Shown here in pieces: positions 18,335 to 26,670 of a stretch of DNA of 64,000 nucleotides. Position numbers and translations under genes: made by a program. The notes under the pieces are model-generated. The model ran no database searches and had not been told where the DNA came from. It saw nothing but the letters and a program-made list of their open reading frames with translations. Within the stretch, counting starts at the first letter, position 1. Every line of letters starts with the position of its first letter. Source of the stretch: Rhodoblastus acidophilus (lineage in GTDB: Bacteria > Pseudomonadota > Alphaproteobacteria > Rhizobiales > Beijerinckiaceae); assembly GCF_009720655.1 (NCBI RefSeq), contig NZ_WNKS01000010.1, positions 62,001 through 126,000 of the forward strand, given 5' to 3'.

Positions 18335-21300
18335 TCAACGCGCGCGCACCGGCTCAAGCATCAGCGCGAGCTTCGCCTGCAATTTCTCGACGCTGATCGG
18401 CTTGTAGAGAAACTCGAAATCCGAAAGGTCGGTCTCGTCGAGCCGCTGGTTGGCGGTTTCGCCGGTGAGCAGCAGTTTCGGCGTCTTCCGCCCAAGGCGG
18501 CGCTCGATTTCGCGCGCCGCCTCGACGCCATTGAGGCCGGCGCCCAGCCGGTAGTCGGTGACAATGGCGTCCACCCGCCCCCGTCCCGCGAGATCGATCG
18601 CCTCCTCGCCGCTGGCGGCGGCCAAGGTCTCGTAGCCGCTCTCCCGCAAAATGGTTTCGATGGCGAGGCGCAGGATCTGGTTGTCCTCGATCACCAGCAC
18701 GGCGCCGCCGCGCCACTCCGACTCGTCGTGCATCGCGGGCTTTTGCGCCGCCGGCTCCACCACGGGCAGGGTGATGGAGAAGCGCGAACCGCGCCCCGGG
18801 CGCGACGCGACGGCGACATTCAGATCCAGCAGGCTCGAGACGCGGGCGACGATGGCCAGACCCAGGCCCAGGCCCCGCGAAAGGTCGCGGCCGGGATTGT
18901 CGAGCTGGGTGAATTCTTTAAATATGTCCGTCTGTCTGTCCGCGGGGATGCCGACGCCGGTGTCGATCACGTCGATGCGCACCTTGCTTCCCCGCCGGCG
19001 CATGACCAGCAGCGCGCCGCCCGTCCTGGTGTAGCGCAGGGCGTTCTCGAGGAAATTTCGAAGCACGCGCTCCAGCAAGGCGGGGTCGGTGCGCGCGAAC
19101 AGGTCGAGCGCGCGCACGCGAAGCTCCAGACCCACAGCCTCGGCCTTGGGCGCGTATTCCGCCGCGAGGCGCTCGCACAATCCGCGCAGAGACACGATCT
19201 CCGGCGAGGGTTCGATGCCTCCGGCGTCGAGCCGCGACACGTCGAGGACCGCCGTCAAGAGCACGTTGAGACCGCCGAGCGCCTTGCTCATCAGGCCGAG
19301 CACCTGCGCGGCTTTGGCGGTCGGCTGGACCTGGCGTTCGAGCAAAGGCAGCAGCAGCATCAGCGATTGCACGGGCTGGCGCAGGTCGTGGCTGGCGGCG
19401 GCGAGGAAACGAGACTTGTCGAGATTGGCGCGCTCCGCTTCGGCCTTGGCGGCGGCCAGCGCGCTCTCGGACTGTTTTCGAATCGAAATGTCGCGCACGA
19501 TCGCCCACATGGCGCAGGGCTCGCCCCGCGCGTCGCGCATCAGAATGGTGCGCAGCTCAACGGGGAAAACCGTGCCATCCTTGCGGATGTATTCCTTCTC
19601 ATAGAGGTCCGAAAAGCCGCGCGGCAGGATTTGGGTCCGCACGATTTCGTCCTCGAAAGCGCGCCAGCGCTGGGGGGTCACATCCAGATAGGTTAGTTTT
19701 CGCAACTCTTCCGGCGCATAGCCGAGCATCTGGCAGTAGACCGCGTTGAACTCGGCGAGCGCGCCCTCCATCGTCACCTTGCAATAGCCATCGCGCAGCC
19801 CTTCGTGAAGCATGCGGTAGCGTTCTTCGCTTTCGCGCAACGCCAGCTCCGCGCGCTTGCGGGCGGTGATGTCCTGGACGATGCCGGTCAACACCAGCGG
19901 CCGCCCGGCCTCGTCGAAATTCGCCTCGCCCTTGGTGAAGATCCAGACCTCGGCGTCGTCGCTGGGGCGGCGCAGGCGAAACTCCATCTCATAGAGCCGC
20001 CCACCGGCAATCGCCGCCTGGATCGCGGCGTCGACCGCGCCGCGATCCAGGGGGTGAATGAGTCCGAGGAAGTCGTCGTAGCCGTGCGGAACCGGGGAAA
20101 CGCCGTAAAGCTCGTAGTAGGTGGGGTTGAAGGTGGTGCGGCCGCTGCTCAGGTCCCACCAGAACGTGCCGATCCCCGCGCGGGCCTGCGCCTCCGCGAT
20201 TCTGTGCTCGCCCTCGCGCAACGCCTGCTCGGCGCGCGCGCGCTCCGCCCAGACCCAGGCGCGCTCCGCCACCTCCTCGACAAGCGCGATTTCGGACGCG
20301 CTCCAGCGCCGGGCGTCGCGTTCATGCACGGAAAGAACCCAGGCGAGTCGTCCGTTGCTGACGATCGGGACGCTGATGAAGGCGCCGACGCCGGCGGCCC
20401 GGTATCGCGCCTGGACCTGCGCCTCGCGCAGGCGCGGGTCCGCGGCGACGTCATGAACGACGACGGTTCGGTCGGCGCGCAACTCTTGGCGCGCCTGCCC
20501 GAAATCCGCGAGGCGGTGGACGCCGACATTGCTGGCCATGGCGCCGCCGTTCCACGCGCGTGTGACGACGACATGGTCTTCATGGTCGTCGCCATCGCTG
20601 ACTTCGACAAAGATCACCTGGTCGGCGTCGAGCCGGCGCCCGAGTTTCTCGGATGTCAGGGCGACGATCTCGTCCGAACTGTCCAGCGTCTTGAAGGCGT
20701 CGGCGAGCGCCAGCAGGAATTCCTTGCGAGACTCGCTCTCGCGCAAAACCTCTTCCGCCTCCTTGCGGGCGGTAACGTCGGCGGCGGCGCCGAACCATTC
20801 CCTGATCTCGCCGCGCTCGTCGAGCAGCGGGGTCGCGCGCGACAAGATCCAGCCGACGCCACCGTCGGCGCGCAGGACGCGATGCTCCAGCTCGAAAAGG
20901 CTCTTGCGCCGGATGGACTCGGCGATCGCCGCGTCGAGGCGCGGCCGTTCGTCAGGGGGAATGAACGTGTCGCGCCAGGACTCGCCCGCCGTCTCGACGC
21001 TGGCGAGAAAGCCCTCGGCCGTCAACTGGCGCATCTCTCGCCAGTCCGGGCTCATCCGGTAGATAATGCTGGCCGAGGCTTCGGTGAGCGCGCGGAAGCG
21101 GGCTTCGCTTTCCCGAAGCGCCTCTTCCGCCTTGTTGCGCTCGGTGATGTCGGTGGCCACGCAAACGACGCCGACAATGGCGCCGGACGCGTCGCGGCGC
21201 GGCTCCACATAGAGGTCGTAGGTTTCGAGCGGCCCGCCGGGCTTTCCGGTCTGGGCTTCGGCGCGAACGGGTTTCCCCGAGGCGATGACGTCGCGCTTGA

Positions 21301-21997
21301 TCTGGTCGAGGCGCGCCGCGCACGAGGGGTCCGACAGTTCGGCTTCGGTCCGGCCGAGCACGTCTTCGACGCGATAGCCGAGCTTGGGATTGAAGATGCG
21401 CGTGTAGCGCAGGTCCAAGTCTTGCTCGAACATCACCACCGGAGAATTGCCGAGCGCGAAGGTGAGGCGCCGTTCGCTTTCGACACGTTCGGCCCGCGCC
21501 GCGCGCCAGGACTCGATGTCTTCGAGCGGCGTGACCACCAAGGCGACGCAGTCCAGTCCGTCAAAGGACAGCGGCGCGGCGGTCATGCGCGTCGGCAACA
21601 GGCGGCCGTCCGCCTTGGCCAGCGCCGCCTCGCAGGATTGCGACCCCGCCGCGCCGGCGCGCAGGAACGCTTCGAACCGCTTGCTGTCCGCGTCGGCGAC
21701 CAGGTCCGCGAAACGCGCGCCGATCACAAGCTCCCGGCCGAGCGCGCGCGCCAGCGCGCCATTGCAATAGACCACGATCCCGTCGTTGAGGATCAGAGCG
21801 GCCTGCGACATGCGCTCGATCAGCTGCCGGTAGGGCTCGCTGGCGTCGCGCAGGATGAAGACGCGCGGCCCTTCCGCCGTCTCGACCACCAGGCCGTCGG
21901 CCTCGCCCATCACCAGCGCCTCGAGCGTCTCGACCGCTTCAACGGCGGTCGCGGGAAGCGCCCGCCCTGCGCCCGGGGCGACGCGCTCTTCGCTCAT
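18335..21997 (-). CDS. Multi-PAS/GAF hybrid sensor histidine kinase with C-terminal receiver
   Basis: This 1220-residue cytoplasmic hybrid kinase has no membrane helix. Approximate order: PAS (60-175), PAS (185-300), PAS (300-420), GAF (430-590), PAS (600-725), PAS (725-855), HisKA with H-box AAASHDLRQPVQSL (His870), HATPase_c with LRYTRTGGALLV and DTGVGIPADRQTDIF, and a receiver with DAIVTDYRLG (Asp1148). The start ATG overlaps the stop of the kaiB-like gene at 21994 (ATGA). With two FixJ-type regulators nearby, it likely feeds a phosphorelay; the signal is unknown, and PAS/GAF ligands could be haem, flavin or a small molecule. Confidence 0.93.
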   Translation of the reverse strand: MSEERVAPGAGRALPATAVEAVETLEALVMGEADGLVVETAEGPRVFILRDASEPYRQLIERMSQAALILNDGIVVYCNGALARALGRELVIGARFADLVADADSKRFEAFLRAGAAGSQSCEAALAKADGRLLPTRMTAAPLSFDGLDCVALVVTPLEDIESWRAARAERVESERRLTFALGNSPVVMFEQDLDLRYTRIFNPKLGYRVEDVLGRTEAELSDPSCAARLDQIKRDVIASGKPVRAEAQTGKPGGPLETYDLYVEPRRDASGAIVGVVCVATDITERNKAEEALRESEARFRALTEASASIIYRMSPDWREMRQLTAEGFLASVETAGESWRDTFIPPDERPRLDAAIAESIRRKSLFELEHRVLRADGGVGWILSRATPLLDERGEIREWFGAAADVTARKEAEEVLRESESRKEFLLALADAFKTLDSSDEIVALTSEKLGRRLDADQVIFVEVSDGDDHEDHVVVTRAWNGGAMASNVGVHRLADFGQARQELRADRTVVVHDVAADPRLREAQVQARYRAAGVGAFISVPIVSNGRLAWVLSVHERDARRWSASEIALVEEVAERAWVWAERARAEQALREGEHRIAEAQARAGIGTFWWDLSSGRTTFNPTYYELYGVSPVPHGYDDFLGLIHPLDRGAVDAAIQAAIAGGRLYEMEFRLRRPSDDAEVWIFTKGEANFDEAGRPLVLTGIVQDITARKRAELALRESEERYRMLHEGLRDGYCKVTMEGALAEFNAVYCQMLGYAPEELRKLTYLDVTPQRWRAFEDEIVRTQILPRGFSDLYEKEYIRKDGTVFPVELRTILMRDARGEPCAMWAIVRDISIRKQSESALAAAKAEAERANLDKSRFLAAASHDLRQPVQSLMLLLPLLERQVQPTAKAAQVLGLMSKALGGLNVLLTAVLDVSRLDAGGIEPSPEIVSLRGLCERLAAEYAPKAEAVGLELRVRALDLFARTDPALLERVLRNFLENALRYTRTGGALLVMRRRGSKVRIDVIDTGVGIPADRQTDIFKEFTQLDNPGRDLSRGLGLGLAIVARVSSLLDLNVAVASRPGRGSRFSITLPVVEPAAQKPAMHDESEWRGGAVLVIEDNQILRLAIETILRESGYETLAAASGEEAIDLAGRGRVDAIVTDYRLGAGLNGVEAAREIERRLGRKTPKLLLTGETANQRLDETDLSDFEFLYKPISVEKLQAKLALMLEPVRAR

Positions 21998-22287
21998 CGG
22001 TCCAGCCCCAGCCCGGCGGCGAGCGGCCTGGGGTCGCTCATGTCGCCCACCAGGAGCAGTCTGGGCGTCGGCTCAAGCCGCAGCAGGGTGGGCAGAGCGA
22101 CGATCCGGTGATGGCGGGCCGCGACGGGGTCGCGGAAAGCATCGATCACATCGAGCGTATAGAGGCCCGAAAGGACCTGGTCGCAAAGCTTTCGAACGGC
22201 GGCGACGGCGCGCAGCGAACGCGGCGTGGCCCCACTGACGAACAGCAGCAACTCGTAGCGCTTCCCTTCCGGCTCCGCCGCGTGCAA
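21994..22287 (-). CDS. kaiB: KaiB-like circadian clock family protein (second copy)
   Basis: The 97-residue thioredoxin-like KaiB-fold protein shows YELLLFVSGATPRSLRAVAA, LYTLDVIDAF and IVALPTLLRLEPTPRLLLVGDM, the conserved strand-helix-strand and PTL motif of KaiB. The start is a TTG at 22287 with a GGAGG 5 bases ahead; a longer frame running over the other kaiB gene is not credible. It begins 11 bases after kaiB copy 1 and overlaps the kinase start. KaiB proteins bind KaiC and, in bacteria, fold-switch; no KaiC is present in the window. Confidence 0.88.
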   Translation of the reverse strand: MHAAEPEGKRYELLLFVSGATPRSLRAVAAVRKLCDQVLSGLYTLDVIDAFRDPVAARHHRIVALPTLLRLEPTPRLLLVGDMSDPRPLAAGLGLDR

Positions 22288-22298
22288 GAAAACCTCCG

Positions 22299-22595
22299 TC
22301 AGGCCATGGTTTCGATATCCAGCGCGACGATCACCCTGTCCTTCGAAGAGAGATCGCCAATGATTTTCGTGATCGGCGGCGGCAGGCGGCGCACCAGCGT
22401 CGGGATGGCGACGATCTCGTCCGCCTGGGCGCGCTCCGGAGCCTTCACCAGGTCGATCACCTCGAGTTCGCAGGGACCGCGAAGATGCTCCTCGCAGACC
22501 CGCTTCAGATTGGCCAGGGCGGCGATGGAGCGCGGCGAGCCGCCAGCGATATAAAGCCGCAGGCGCCAGCGCGCCGTGTCGAGCTCGTCGCTCAT
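22299..22595 (-). CDS. kaiB: KaiB-like circadian clock family protein (first copy)
   Basis: The 98-residue protein is homologous to the downstream copy: WRLRLYIAGGSPRSIAALAN, CELEVIDLVKAPERAQ and DEIVAIPTLVRRLPPPITKIIGDL. The ATG at 22595 overlaps the stop of the small upstream ORF (ATGA). It is followed after 11 bases by the second kaiB and then by the hybrid kinase. In related bacteria kaiC-kaiB-kaiB-kinase arrangements exist (family knowledge); here the slot upstream holds only a 74-residue ORF and a repeat. Confidence 0.9.
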   Translation of the reverse strand: MSDELDTARWRLRLYIAGGSPRSIAALANLKRVCEEHLRGPCELEVIDLVKAPERAQADEIVAIPTLVRRLPPPITKIIGDLSSKDRVIVALDIETMA

Positions 22596-22816
22596 GTCGC
22601 CGCTCCCGCGTGGTCGAACAGCTCGACGCCGCGCGCCTTGACGATGAACAGGTCGCGCCGACATTGGCCGCCGCGGACAAGGCGGCGCCTCGCCTTGGGC
22701 AGGACTGCGCCGGTGATTTTGTCCGGACCCTTCAAGCCAGAGGGCGTCATGACGAACGCCTGCGCCTGCGCGTTCACGGAAAAAGACCTTTCCGGCCGGA
22801 TCGGCGCCGACCTCAA
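22592..22816 (-). CDS. Small ORF coupled to kaiB, unrecognised
   Basis: The 74-residue ORF ends in an ATGA overlap with the kaiB copy at 22299-22595, which is the main reason to call it. It is basic (GAVLPKARRRLVRGGQCRRD) and has no recognisable domain; a C-terminal KaiC remnant was considered but the motifs do not match. The first Met codon has no clear ribosome site; an internal ATG (52-residue form) is possible. A repeat hairpin begins 32 bases upstream. Confidence 0.35.
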   Translation of the reverse strand: MRSAPIRPERSFSVNAQAQAFVMTPSGLKGPDKITGAVLPKARRRLVRGGQCRRDLFIVKARGVELFDHAGAAT

Positions 22817-22847
22817 GTCGATGGGGATTTGCTTTCGCGCACCATGC

Positions 22848-23041
22848 CCTAAGCAAACATTCGTTGGTCGCCCAACGAATGTTTGCTTAGGTTCTTTTGT
22901 TTTCGCAGAATTTTCATCCGAAAACCGGTGACCACTTTTCGGAAATCCTGCTTAGAGCCCGTTCGCCGAACGGCTCCAGTCTTTTGTTTCTACGCGTTTT
23001 CTTCACGCGAACCGGCATCCACTTCGCTCGAAAACGCTCTA
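22848..23041. repeat. Composite palindromic repeat with 20-bp perfect hairpin and inverted copy of the dispersed repeat
   Basis: A perfect 20-bp stem (22848-22867 with 22872-22891, starting CCTAAGCAAACATTCG) has a 4-base loop. It is followed by a segment with GAAAACCGGTGACCACTTTT, a motif I associate with Hyphomicrobiales intergenic repeats. An imperfect palindrome near 22955-22975 comes next, then the reverse complement of the dispersed core found at 6343 and 25068. The right end touches the stop of the FixJ-type gene. Confidence 0.8.
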
Positions 23042-23695
23042 ATGACGCGCGCGCGTCTCCTCCCCTGTTCCCTCGCCCTCCCGACCCGGCGGCTTGGCGC
23101 CGAGCAAACCGATGGCGAGGCATTTGCGCACGAGTTCGGCCAGACTGCCGCCGCCCATCTTCTTCTTCACGGCGGCGCGGTGGCTGTCGACGGTGCGGAC
23201 GCTCAAGCCCATGTCATAGGCGATGAGCTTGTTGGGCAAGCCGCTGATCAGCTTGATGAGAACTTCTTTCTCGCGCGCGGTGAGCTTGGCGAGGTTTTCG
23301 CGCGTCGCGGCGAGATCGGGCGGCTCCGCCACCTCCCCGACCATTTTGCAGGCGCCGCGAACGGCCGCGAGCAGCGCGCCCGCCGAGCAGGGCTTTTCGA
23401 TGAAGTCCGACGCGCCCTTCTTCATGGCCTCGACGGCGAGGGCGAGATTGGCGTGAGCGGTGATGACGATGACCGGCAAGGTGAGGCCGCGCTGCCGCAG
23501 GCTGACGATGAGATCGATTCCGCTGACGCCGGGCAGCCGCACGTCGGTGACGACGCATCCTCGCGTCTTGGCGTCGACTTTGGCAAGAAACTCCGCCGCG
23601 CTGGCGTATGTCTGCGTCTCGAATCCCTCGCCGCGCAGGAGGATCCCGAGCGTTTCGCGAATGACCTCATCGTCGTCGATCACATGGACAATCAT
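23039..23695 (-). CDS. FixJ/NarL-type response regulator
   Basis: The 218-residue protein has a receiver (MIVHVIDDDEVIRETLGILL; phospho-acceptor Asp in CVVTDVRLPGVSG; Lys in FIEKPCSAGALL) and a LuxR-type HTH (LTAREKEVLIKLISGLPNK, VRTVDSHRAAVKKKMG). The start at 23695 is chosen because it begins the receiver; a longer frame to 23896 would add 67 residues of unrelated content. It lies upstream of the kaiB-kinase operon on the same strand, separated by the composite repeat, and is a likely phosphorelay partner of the hybrid kinase. Confidence 0.93.
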   Translation of the reverse strand: MIVHVIDDDEVIRETLGILLRGEGFETQTYASAAEFLAKVDAKTRGCVVTDVRLPGVSGIDLIVSLRQRGLTLPVIVITAHANLALAVEAMKKGASDFIEKPCSAGALLAAVRGACKMVGEVAEPPDLAATRENLAKLTAREKEVLIKLISGLPNKLIAYDMGLSVRTVDSHRAAVKKKMGGGSLAELVRKCLAIGLLGAKPPGREGEGTGEETRARH

Positions 23696-24054
23696 ATAGC
23701 GACAGCTCCACCACATCCTATTCAGAATAAGCCTCGCCGTCGCAATATCCATCGGCGCCCGAATCGGAACTTGGCAATAATTAGGATCGCGCGGAAAAGC
23801 GCTTAAAAGCGTCGAATCTGCCTTATCTATCCTGTCATTAAGGCAAGAGAGGCAGCGAATCAACATGTAAAACGAACAACAATATCGTATAGCCAAGCTT
23901 CAGGCGTTTTTTTGCTAAGCTGAACCTTCAGAGAACCGCAATTTCGCACAAAAAATCCGTATAAACCGCAGCGCGCCTTGAGCGAAACTTTTGCCCCGCC
24001 CCCGCGTTTGGTCGTCTCGGCGTCCGCCGACATTTCACGAAAGAGTTGGAAGAC
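23696..24054. other. Divergent promoter region between two response regulator genes
   Basis: This 359-base, relatively AT-rich region separates the leftward FixJ-type gene from the rightward one and must contain both promoters. Short runs such as CGTTTTTTTGC near 23905 interrupt it. I see no conserved operator or RNA gene. Confidence 0.4.
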
Positions 24055-24714
24055 ATGACTTCGGACACGACGGAGACCTCGACGTTCCGGCCGGCATGGC
24101 GCCTTGGAAGCGAGGCGATGACAATGACCGAACAGGCCACGGTGCACATCATCGACGACGAAGCAGACGTCCGCCACGCGATGGAGCTTCTGCTCGAAGG
24201 CGCGGGATACAGGACGCGCAGCTACAATTCCGCCCGCGCCTTCTTCGATTCCGGCGACCGCGCGGGCAAGGGCTGCGTCGTCACCGACCTGCACATGCCC
24301 GACGCCAGCGGCATTGAAGTGCTGACGCAACTCCAGCAGAGCAGCCTCAACTTGCCGGTCGTCGTCGTGTCCGGCCACCGCGATATCGCCCTCGCCGTTC
24401 ACGCGATGAAGAAGGGCGCGATCGATTTCATTGAAAAGCCGTTCTCCGCCGAGCGGCTGGTCGAGGCCGTAGCCACAGCGGTCCAGCGGGCCGAGCGCGC
24501 CCATGGCGATGCGACGGCGCCAACCCTGGCCATGCTCAGCCGGAGGGAGCAGGAGGTGCTCAACGGCGTTCTCGCCGGCAAGTCCAACAGGATCATCGGC
24601 CAGGAGCTGGAGATCAGCGAAAGGACGGTCGAATCGCATCGCGCGTCGATCATGCGCAAGACCGGCGCCCGCAACCTCGCCGAACTGGTGCGGCTGGCGG
24701 CGGCGCACGGATAG
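24055..24714 (+). CDS. FixJ-type response regulator (second)
   Basis: The 219-residue protein has a receiver (VHIIDDEADVRHAMELLL, Asp in CVVTDLHMPDASG, Lys in FIEKPFSAERL) and a LuxR-type HTH (MLSRREQEVLNGVLAGKSN, ERTVESHRASIMRKTG). It is paralogous to the regulator at 23039. The ATG at 24055 has a GGAAG 6-7 bases ahead; an internal ATG at 24118 directly before the receiver is an alternative. It is probably a second output of the PAS kinase, perhaps competing with the divergent regulator. Confidence 0.92.
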   Translation: MTSDTTETSTFRPAWRLGSEAMTMTEQATVHIIDDEADVRHAMELLLEGAGYRTRSYNSARAFFDSGDRAGKGCVVTDLHMPDASGIEVLTQLQQSSLNLPVVVVSGHRDIALAVHAMKKGAIDFIEKPFSAERLVEAVATAVQRAERAHGDATAPTLAMLSRREQEVLNGVLAGKSNRIIGQELEISERTVESHRASIMRKTGARNLAELVRLAAAHG

Positions 24715-24777
24715 GGATGTCCTGGGACGGACGCGCCCGCGTTGGACCGCGGGCGTCCATCCCGCAAAACGCCTAGC

Positions 24778-25029
24778 TTACGCCGTCCAGCGCCGCGAAC
24801 GCGGAGCTGGCTTCTGCCCGGTCAGCACGCGCGCCGACGCGACGCCGACGAGGATCACCACCTCGCCCTGGTCATTCTTGACGAAGATGCTGCCGGAGGC
24901 CTGTTCGCCCGCGTCGCGGGCCATGTCGCCGATGACGCCCCATGCGGCGGAAAGGTCGGAACAGATTTGCGCGCTCTTGAAGTTGATGGAGCCGTCGGGT
25001 TTACGCAGAAAGAACTGATAACACGCCAT
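24778..25029 (-). CDS. DUF6894-type small protein
   Basis: The 83-residue protein starts MACYQFFLRKPDGSINF, then has SDLSAAWGVIGDMARD and a strand GSIFVKNDQGEVVILVGVA. This layout matches the DUF6894 family, abundant in Hyphomicrobiales and often adjacent to response regulators. Function is unknown. It converges with the FixJ-type gene at 24055, with about 60 bases between the stops. Confidence 0.75.
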   Translation of the reverse strand: MACYQFFLRKPDGSINFKSAQICSDLSAAWGVIGDMARDAGEQASGSIFVKNDQGEVVILVGVASARVLTGQKPAPRSRRWTA

Positions 25030-25067
25030 CGGCGTTCCTACTCGAGAGAAACCAGCGAACGACAGGT

Positions 25068-25173
25068 CTAGAGCATTTTCAAGCGAAGTGGATGCCGGTT
25101 CGCGTGAAGAAAATGCGTCAAAACAAGAATCTAGAACTTTTTCATGTTTCCATGAAACGAGAAAAAGCTCTAG
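25068..25173. repeat. Intergenic repeat family, copy 2 (plus orientation)
   Basis: It carries the same core as copy 1 (GAGCATTTTCAAGCGAAG, then GGATGCCGGTTCGCGTGAAG) followed by a hairpin at 25131-25173 of identical size. The 18-bp stem has three mismatches relative to copy 1, but the outer arms CTAGA/TCTAG and the loop TCCAT are kept. Conserved hairpin geometry despite base changes suggests a structured, possibly mobile element of the REP/BIME kind. Confidence 0.8.
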
Positions 25174-25195
25174 GGCGCCCGGCGGGCGCGGCGCG

Positions 25196-25288
25196 TCAGG
25201 CCGGGCGCCAAGTGGGGGGCGGCGTTGCCGCCTCGCGCGCGGAGCCGACGGCCATGAGTATGCTGACCAGTTCGTCGATTGGCCCCAT
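25196..25288 (-). CDS. Possible 30-residue peptide
   Basis: A short ORF, MGPIDELVSILMAVGSAREA and ten more residues, has a good ribosome site (GGGGAG, 7 bases before ATG). Such size cannot be judged by composition, and the ORF lies beside repeat copy 2. Listed because the start context is unusually good for an otherwise empty 547-base region (25030-25576), in which I see nothing else apart from the repeat. Confidence 0.22.
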   Translation of the reverse strand: MGPIDELVSILMAVGSAREAATPPPTWRPA

Positions 25289-25576
25289 CGTCGTTCTCCC
25301 CTTCGCCGCTGTGGCGGACGCCGCGTCTTCGCGTGTCATCCGTTTATCCCTTCGGTCGAGCGGAACCCTAACGAAGGCCCGCGCGGTAGACAATGCGAGG
25401 AATTCCCTGGGTATTTCTACGCGTCCCCGCGTCAGACGCCGCGAAAAAAGGCCCATCCGCTCGCACAAAATGAAGATCTGTACGATTGTCCGTTTCGCGC
25501 TAAAGGAGTAATAATAGCCTCGGATTAGAATGCTGGAACTTTGATCAACACGGTGGCGGCGCGACGCGCCGCATGA

Positions 25577-25951
25577 ATGGTCTATATCGCCATGCTGCGC
25601 GAACTTGAGCCGAGCCAATCCGAACGCCGCCAGAAACTGCACGTCCAGGCGTCGTCCGCTCACGACCTTATGCTTGCGCTGATGGATTTCGCCAGCGCGC
25701 AGAAAACCGCCGCAGCTCTCGAAGCGGACAGACTCGCGGAATGTCCGACCTGCCAGACGTGCGGACACAACGAGCGCAAGTGCGTCAGGGGCCTCTATGT
25801 CAAGGGCCTGCGCCGCGAGGTTGACGACGACGCCGAACTTTTACGCCTGCGCGGACAAGGCTGCCACGTTCAGGTGGTCGAGGCCGAGCGCCTCGCCGCC
25901 GTGGCGCCTGACCTGCTCGGCGTCCTCCGGCGCGCAATCGCAGCCGAGTGA
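25577..25951 (+). CDS. Hypothetical protein with a short Cys cluster
   Basis: The 124-residue ORF contains LMLALMDFASAQKTAAALEADR, then CPTCQTCGHNERKC (four Cys in a possible metal site), then a charged C-terminal helix. No family is recognised. No strong ribosome site precedes the ATG. It is next to a decayed RND pump fragment, so it could be an untranslated relic; codon use is ordinary for the genome. Uncertain. Confidence 0.4.
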   Translation: MVYIAMLRELEPSQSERRQKLHVQASSAHDLMLALMDFASAQKTAAALEADRLAECPTCQTCGHNERKCVRGLYVKGLRREVDDDAELLRLRGQGCHVQVVEAERLAAVAPDLLGVLRRAIAAE

Positions 25952-26039
25952 GCATGCTGCGGCGTTGCTCCGCGCACAGACGACGCCGTGATCAATCATG
26001 CGCCCGCCCGAGCCATGCCGCGCCAATCTTTTGTCGTGA

Positions 26040-26391
26040 ACGCCAGCGCGCCCCTTTCCGCTGACCGTCTCGCTCACCCTGTCCCCAGCCCTGTGCGCGC
26101 TGCTGCTGCTGCTGCCGAAGCAGCCCGCGCGCGGCCTTCAACTGGAGGTTCAACGGCCTGTCCAGGGGCTATGACGCTCTGGTCTTCGTTCGCGGCGCGC
26201 CGCCGCTGATACTGGCGACCGGCGCCGGCGCCGAACTGCGCCAAGCCCTGGGAACGGCGGTGTTCTTCGGCATGTTGGGCGCGACCGTCTTCGGCTTGAT
26301 TTTTACGCCCACGTCCTATGTCCTGCGCCGCACGCGGAGGGGCGGTCCTTGGCCCGAGCGACAGCCTGAGCCGCCGGCAAAGAGCTTGTGA
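26040..26391 (+). pseudogene. Remnant of an RND (HAE1/AcrB-type) efflux permease
   Basis: Pieces in different frames recall the C-terminal region of AcrB-like pumps. First comes TVSLTLSPALCALLLLL near 26061-26110. After a frameshift comes FNWRFNGLSRGYDALVFVR near 26138-26195. After what looks like an internal deletion comes ATGAGAELRQALGTAVFFGM with GLIFTPTSYVLRR, ending in TGA at 26389-26391. In intact pumps the first two are followed by some 500 residues before the third. The gene is therefore frameshifted and heavily deleted. Confidence 0.75.
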
Positions 26392-26415
26392 TGTCCCTGT
26401 CGCATAAGGGTGAAA

Positions 26416-26500
26416 TGGTGGGAGAGGTAGGACTCGAACCTACGAAGGCATAGCCAGGGGATTTACAGTCCCCCCCCTTTGCCGCTCGGGACACTCTCCC
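26416..26500 (-). tRNA. tRNA-Tyr (GTA)
   Basis: The reverse complement folds as a class II tRNA: acceptor GGGAGAG pairs with CTCTCCC followed by ACCA (CCA encoded). The anticodon loop carries ACTGTAAAT with anticodon GTA, a long variable arm (CCTGGCTATGCCTTCG region) follows, and the T-arm loop is GTTCGAATC. It lies opposite and upstream of the RlmB-like gene. Confidence 0.97.
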
Positions 26501-26670
26501 ATTGCCGATTTTCATCAGCACGCCAGACTGATCTGGCGACGAAAAAGGCCGTTGCGGCGGCCCATCGTGGGGGCCTTATCGCGAGTTCGGCCGAGTCTGT
26601 CAACTGCAAAAAACACGGCCGTTTCTTGCCAAATCCGGCGCCGCGTGACAGGACGAAGCTGGAGACGGTC

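Noticed and set aside
22592-22816. 74-residue ORF as the C-terminus of KaiC
   Set aside because: No KaiC motif (P-loop or C-terminal tail pattern) can be aligned; only the overlap with kaiB supports it as a gene.
25088-25528. Plus-strand frames over repeat copy 2
   Set aside because: They translate the repeat itself and share the same codons with repeat copy 1; no independent support.
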